Below, one piece after another: positions 7,889-10,595 of a DNA stretch of 10,595 nucleotides. This stretch comes from an uncultured Robiginitomaculum sp. GTDB lineage: Bacteria > Pseudomonadota > Alphaproteobacteria > Caulobacterales > Maricaulaceae. The translations under genes were made by a program, and so were the position numbers. The notes below the pieces were generated by a model. It did not search any database, had not been told where the DNA came from, and was given only the letters and a program-made list of their open reading frames with translations. The stretch covers positions 1 through 10,595 of the forward strand of contig CALKXN010000267.1 of NCBI GenBank assembly GCA_938003555.1, given 5' to 3'. Each line of letters begins with the position of its first letter. Position 1 is the stretch's first letter.

Positions 7889-7918
7889 GGCCCGACCGTG
7901 CTTTATGTAAAACCCTGC

Positions 7919-7947
7919 TTTACGGCCTAAGATATCGCGCGTAGATA
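7919..7947 (+). promoter_or_regulatory. Candidate sigma-70-like promoter of gpmA
   Basis: TTTACG (7919-7924) and TAGATA (7942-7947) are separated by 17 bases and lie about 30 bases before the gpmA ATG. Each box differs from the consensus at two or three positions. The placement in an 87-base gap before a gene with its own strong Shine-Dalgarno makes a promoter here reasonable, but the boxes are degenerate. Confidence 0.35.
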
Positions 7948-7950
7948 TCT
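7930..7950. promoter_or_regulatory. 21-base inverted repeat AGATATC-N7-GATATCT, possible operator
   Basis: AGATATC (7930-7936) and GATATCT (7944-7950) are perfect inverted copies around a 7-base spacer. The repeat covers the candidate -10 box of gpmA and ends 25 bases before the start codon. Its size and symmetry fit a dimeric regulator's binding site. The arms are A/T-rich and lack a following T-run, so it is not a convincing terminator. Confidence 0.4.
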
Positions 7951-7964
7951 ATCTGATTTTAATT

Positions 7965-7969
7965 AAGGA
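7965..7969 (+). promoter_or_regulatory. Ribosome binding site of gpmA
   Basis: AAGGA with 6 bases to the ATG at 7976 is a standard Shine-Dalgarno and confirms the gpmA start. Confidence 0.7.
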
Positions 7970-7975
7970 CGCCTT

Positions 7976-8698
7976 ATGACTAAACTTGCTCTCATCCGTC
8001 ACGGTCAAAGTGAATGGAATCTCCAAAATCGTTTCACCGGATGGGTTGATGTTGATTTAACGGATAAAGGCGTCGCCGAAGCGCAGCTCTCTGGCGAACT
8101 GCTTGCCGCCGAAGATGTTGAATTTGATGCCGCCTATGCCAGCGTCCAAAAACGCGCGATCAAAACCTTATGGCTGACGCTTGAGGCGCTGGACCGTATG
8201 TATTTGCCCGTCACAAAAAACTGGCAACTTAATGAGCGTCACTATGGCGGTTTGACTGGACTAAATAAGCAAGAGACGCGCGACAAGCATGGCGATGAGC
8301 AAGTGCATATTTGGCGCCGCAGTTTTGATACGCCGCCGCCGCAAATTACAACAGATTCTGAATATCATCCCATTCATGACCCGCGTTACAAAAATGTGCC
8401 CAAAGATAAATTGCCAACGGGCGAGAGCTTGAAAATCACGCTGGATCGCGTGCTGCCTTATTTTGATGCGCAGATTGTGCCGCGTATTAAAGCGGGCGAA
8501 AATCTGATTATTGCCGCCCATGGAAATTCATTGCGCGCTTTGGTCAAAAGTCTGTTCAAGGTCGCTGATGCCGATATTCCGGGTATTGAAATCCCAACGG
8601 GTAACCCGCTTTTGATTGATATCAAAGAAGGCACACTTGATGTGACCGCCGCGCGGTATTTGAATGCGGAGCGTGCTAAAGAGCTACCGTCCATTTAG
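7976..8698 (+). CDS. gpmA: 2,3-bisphosphoglycerate-dependent phosphoglycerate mutase
   Basis: GpmA interconverts 3-phosphoglycerate and 2-phosphoglycerate in glycolysis and gluconeogenesis, using a phosphohistidine intermediate primed by 2,3-bisphosphoglycerate. The 240-residue protein starts with the histidine phosphatase signature LIRHGQSEWN, where R8 and H9 are the phosphate-binding arginine and the phosphorylated histidine. It continues with NRFTGWVDVDLTDKG, QKRAIKTLW (R60), LNERHYGGLTGLNK (E87, the proton donor) and AAHGNSLRALVK (H182). DPRYKNVPKDKLPTGESL and the C-terminal IEIPTGNPLL are typical of dPGM rather than of general phosphatases in this superfamily. All catalytic residues are present and the length is normal. 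The stop codon TAG overlaps the GTG start of the following RibD-like gene (TAGTG), so the two are probably translated in a coupled way. Confidence 0.97.
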   Translation: MTKLALIRHGQSEWNLQNRFTGWVDVDLTDKGVAEAQLSGELLAAEDVEFDAAYASVQKRAIKTLWLTLEALDRMYLPVTKNWQLNERHYGGLTGLNKQETRDKHGDEQVHIWRRSFDTPPPQITTDSEYHPIHDPRYKNVPKDKLPTGESLKITLDRVLPYFDAQIVPRIKAGENLIIAAHGNSLRALVKSLFKVADADIPGIEIPTGNPLLIDIKEGTLDVTAARYLNAERAKELPSI

Positions 8699-9132
8699 TG
8701 CCGTCTCCGTCTGACTTTATGACGGCGGCGATTGAGCAATCCCTCTTGCAACGTGGCCGCACAGGTGAAAATCCCAATGTTGGCTGCGTGATTGTCAAAG
8801 ACGGCCATATTGTGGGGCGCGGCGCAACGGGCCGCGGCGGACGGCCCCATGCTGAAACGCAGGCCTTGGCGCAGGCTGGCGCGCAGGCCCGCGCCGCCGA
8901 TGTCTATGTAACTTTAGAGCCATGCTCGCATTTTGGACAAACGCCGCCTTGCGCAGACGCTTTAATCCAAGCAAAAATCGCGCGATGTTACATCGCCGTC
9001 ATCGATCCGGATAAGCGCGTCAATTACCAAGGCGCGGCGCGGCTTCAAGAGGCCGGTATTGATACGCAAATTGGCCTTGGCGAACAGGCTGCGAGAGCCG
9101 CGATGCGGGACTGGCTTGTGACCAAGTCTTAA
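8698..9132 (+). CDS. ribD: Stand-alone RibD-type pyrimidine deaminase (no reductase domain)
   Basis: The sequence is the N-terminal half of RibD, the riboflavin enzyme that deaminates 2,5-diamino-6-ribosylamino-pyrimidinone 5'-phosphate. NPNVGCVIVKDGHIVGRG (about 25-42) is followed by the zinc signature PHAETQAL (H51, E53), then LEPCSHFGQTPPCADAL (C76, C85). DPDKRVNYQGAARLQEAGID completes the cytidine-deaminase fold. These positions match those of full-length RibD when counted from the GTG at 8698, which supports that start; an internal ATG at 8719 would remove part of the first helix. The protein ends at 144 residues, whereas bifunctional RibD has about 360, and the 75 bases downstream do not encode the reductase domain. 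It is therefore a deaminase-only form or a truncated copy. The zinc ligands are intact, so it may be active. The TAGTG overlap ties it to gpmA; no other riboflavin gene is nearby. Confidence 0.85.
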   Translation: MPSPSDFMTAAIEQSLLQRGRTGENPNVGCVIVKDGHIVGRGATGRGGRPHAETQALAQAGAQARAADVYVTLEPCSHFGQTPPCADALIQAKIARCYIAVIDPDKRVNYQGAARLQEAGIDTQIGLGEQAARAAMRDWLVTKS

Positions 9133-9160
9133 CCTGCCTGTTAACCTTTTATTAGCCCAA

Positions 9161-9201
9161 CTCCCCCAAACCGTTAAAAATTCTTAAGAAGTTTTGGGGA
9201 G
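9161..9201 (+). promoter_or_regulatory. Leader inverted repeat that would sequester the porin ribosome binding site
   Basis: CTCCCCCAAAC (9161-9171) and GTTTTGGGGAG (9191-9201) are inverted copies with 10 of 11 positions pairing (one C/T mismatch at 9167/9195) around a 19-base loop. The 3' arm ends in GGGGAG, the Shine-Dalgarno of the porin GTG start at 9208 (6-base spacing). In RNA the CUCCCC arm would mask the ribosome site. The loop also contains the perfect palindrome TTCTTAAGAA (9181-9190). There is no T-run after the stem, so a simple terminator for gpmA-ribD is less likely, though not excluded. Confidence 0.55.
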
Positions 9202-9207
9202 CGGGTC

Positions 9208-10595
9208 GTGCGCGCATTGTGGTTTGTAGGTACAGCATTGGTTATTGGCGGCATTTCGACCGTCGGTTTTGCGCAAAGTTCTGGTAAAAAAGATGACCCC
9301 TATAAAGCCTATTATTCCGGCGGACAGCCGGCGGATGGCGCCGCGATGCAGGGCGGGCCACTGGCGAAACCTATGCCCTCACAAGTGCGCCGCGAGATGG
9401 GATATATGCAGCCCCAGACAGCTCCGGCTGTAACCCCAAATGGATGGACGCCCTCGCCGCAGCCTTCGCCTCCGGCGTCTTCACAATATGCCCCGTCTTA
9501 TGCCCCCGCTCCGGCAAGCTCCGGCGGAAGTTACTACGGCGCCGCGCCTGCGCCCGTCGCTGCGCCGCAATATGCGCCGCGCCCCGCGCCGTCCTCGGCC
9601 ACGACTTATGGTGGCTATCAATCGGGGCAGGGCAGTTATCCATCAAGCCAAGCGCCTCAGCCTTATGCGCCCAATCAAAATTACGCCAATAGCGCAGGGC
9701 AAGCCTATGCCAATAGCTACGGCGCGCAGTCCGCGCAGGGTGGTCATTCAGGCCCTATGGGCGCGCCGCAGCAGCGCCCCCAAATGCGTCAAAAGCGCAG
9801 CCTTTGGCAGCGCCTGGGTTTTGGGAATGTTGAAATGAAATCCGATGGCCATGTTAAAATGGGCGTTGCAGGCGTTTCGCGCGATGAGTGGAATAGTGAA
9901 GTCGTTGCTGATGGCATGGTGCGCACAGAAATTTCCGCCATAACGCAAGGCGGGATTGAATATGGCGTAAAGCTAAAACTGCGTGGACAGCGTGATCGCT
10001 ATCGCCGCGGTTTTGGCGGGTCAACCATGGTGTTTGGCACGCAGGGATGCCAGCCGGGTATTCCGGGCTGCGCAACCGTAACGCTGGCGGGAACGCCAAG
10101 AGCGGCGCGCGGTCATACAAGCCAGATTTATACGTTCGGGCAAAACGAACAACAAGAACATCAATATGCGCTGGAAGCGGCAAATATATTTGTGCGTACG
10201 CCCTATGGTGATTTTACCGCTGGACGTGATGATGGCGCAGCGGCATTGTTTAGTTCGCAAGCCCCATCACTTATGCCGCTGGCCCGCGCGAGTAATTTAC
10301 GAACAGATTATTCCGGCTTGGATATGACCAAGACGATCAATGACGCGTCCGGCTTTGCCGAGAAAATCACTTATACCAGCCCGCGTCTGTTGGGGGATAT
10401 GATTGGCGTTGGCGTTCAATTCGGCGCAAGCTACGCGCCGTCTACCGAAGTGTGCGGCGTTGATTACTGCGTACGCGGGAATGAGCGTGACAATGCAAAT
10501 GCGCCTCTATCGCCGCAGCTTGAGGATGCCATAGAGCTTGGCCTCGCGCTATCGCGCAATTTTGATAATGGCCTCGGTTTTGAGGCAACAGTGAA
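9208..10595 (+). CDS. Outer-membrane porin with a long Tyr/Pro/Ala/Gln-rich N-terminal segment, 3' end cut by the window edge
   Basis: The frame opens with GTG at 9208 behind GGGGAG and encodes a signal peptide (MRALWFVGTALVIGGISTVGFA, probable cleavage before QSS). The 462 visible residues have no stop. Residues about 70-195 are low-complexity, rich in Ala, Pro, Gln, Ser, Tyr and Gly. From about 207 the sequence shows alternating beta strands of a Gram-negative general porin: NVEMKSDGHVKMGVAG, TEISAITQGGIEYGVKLKLRG, ANIFVRTPYGDFTAGRDDGAAALF and KITYTSPRLLGDMIGVGVQFGASY. GDFTAGRDDGA corresponds to the conserved porin strand-turn leading into the constriction loop. Two close cysteine pairs, C281/C288 and C416/C421, probably form loop disulfides. 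Such porins are trimeric channels for small solutes. The inserted disordered segment between signal peptide and barrel is not typical. Porin identity is fairly sure; substrate is unknown. Confidence 0.82.
   Translation, partial: MRALWFVGTALVIGGISTVGFAQSSGKKDDPYKAYYSGGQPADGAAMQGGPLAKPMPSQVRREMGYMQPQTAPAVTPNGWTPSPQPSPPASSQYAPSYAPAPASSGGSYYGAAPAPVAAPQYAPRPAPSSATTYGGYQSGQGSYPSSQAPQPYAPNQNYANSAGQAYANSYGAQSAQGGHSGPMGAPQQRPQMRQKRSLWQRLGFGNVEMKSDGHVKMGVAGVSRDEWNSEVVADGMVRTEISAITQGGIEYGVKLKLRGQRDRYRRGFGGSTMVFGTQGCQPGIPGCATVTLAGTPRAARGHTSQIYTFGQNEQQEHQYALEAANIFVRTPYGDFTAGRDDGAAALFSSQAPSLMPLARASNLRTDYSGLDMTKTINDASGFAEKITYTSPRLLGDMIGVGVQFGASYAPSTEVCGVDYCVRGNERDNANAPLSPQLEDAIELGLALSRNFDNGLGFEATV
9421..9789 (+). 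other. Region encoding a low-complexity Tyr-Ala-Pro / Tyr-Ala-Asn rich segment of the porin
   Basis: About 120 codons encode imperfect short repeats: QYAPSYAP (93-100), PQYAPRPAP (120-128), QPYAPNQNYANS (151-162) and AYANSYG (166-172). Tyrosines recur every 4-15 residues, interspersed with Pro, Gln, Ser and Gly, and there are almost no charged residues. This composition points to a disordered or peptidoglycan/surface-associated spacer rather than barrel strands. It is in frame with both the signal peptide and the barrel, so it is part of the protein and not a frameshift artefact. Confidence 0.65.

Noticed and set aside
3661..7895. Recurring GGCCCGC / GCGGGCC near gene boundaries (about 3664, 5063, 5132, 7413, 7432)
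   Set aside because: The motif is too short and its placement too irregular in a GC-moderate alphaproteobacterial sequence to call a repeat family.
7887..7929. Possible terminator after the DUF1489 gene (AGGCC...GGCCT with an inner GTAAA...TTTAC)
   Set aside because: The stems are only about 5 bp with long loops and no T-run follows.
9129..9187. Cluster of TTAA motifs (9129, 9141, 9174, 9184) as CtrA sites before the porin
   Set aside because: The spacings between neighbouring motifs are 8 and 6 bases rather than the required 7, so no pair fits the consensus.
9440..9838. Arg/Pro-rich open frame in another frame of the porin linker
   Set aside because: It is a by-product of the Ala/Pro/Gln-rich codons; the porin frame is continuous with signal peptide and barrel.

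Overview
The window reads as an ordinary chromosomal stretch from an alphaproteobacterium of moderate GC content. The main support is a DUF1489-family gene, a protein family known essentially from Alphaproteobacteria, together with a ScoAB-type CoA transferase and a porin of the style found in Hyphomonadaceae and related Caulobacterales/Maricaulales. The placement below class level is an impression from protein style, not a computed result. No tRNA, rRNA, CRISPR array, insertion sequence or phage integration module was seen. No gap between genes exceeds about 140 bases.

Left block, minus strand (1-1562): an operon scoA - kptA - scoB. The two subunits of a succinyl-CoA:3-ketoacid CoA-transferase, normally adjacent, are separated by a complete RNA 2'-phosphotransferase gene (kptA/Tpt1). 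The kptA stop and the scoB start overlap as TAATG. scoB runs off the left edge. A divergent intergenic region (1563-1701) separates this operon from the plus-strand genes.

Central block, plus strand (1702-6383): acetyl-CoA synthetase (acs) is followed after only 9 bases by an MgtE-type Mg2+ channel with the full N-domain, CBS pair and five-helix pore. Next is a GH24 lysozyme-like protein with an unusual build: a cytoplasm-looking N-terminal lysozyme domain without a signal peptide, a long acidic linker and a C-terminal pair of membrane helices. Two of its three canonical catalytic positions appear changed.

Right block, plus strand (6461-10595): a cupin/JmjC-like putative Fe(II) oxygenase, a DUF1489 protein, 2,3-bisphosphoglycerate-dependent phosphoglycerate mutase (gpmA), a stand-alone RibD-type deaminase overlapping gpmA by one base (TAGTG), and the first 462 residues of an outer-membrane porin that runs off the right edge. 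The porin has a long Tyr/Pro/Ala/Gln-rich segment between signal peptide and barrel. An inverted repeat in its leader would pair with its own Shine-Dalgarno sequence.

Functionally, scoAB, acs and gpmA belong to central carbon metabolism (ketone-body/acetoacetate activation, acetate activation, glycolysis). The rest are housekeeping or envelope genes. The best candidates for something new are kptA inside the sco operon, the membrane-tethered altered lysozyme, the reductase-less RibD, and the porin with its disordered segment and leader hairpin.
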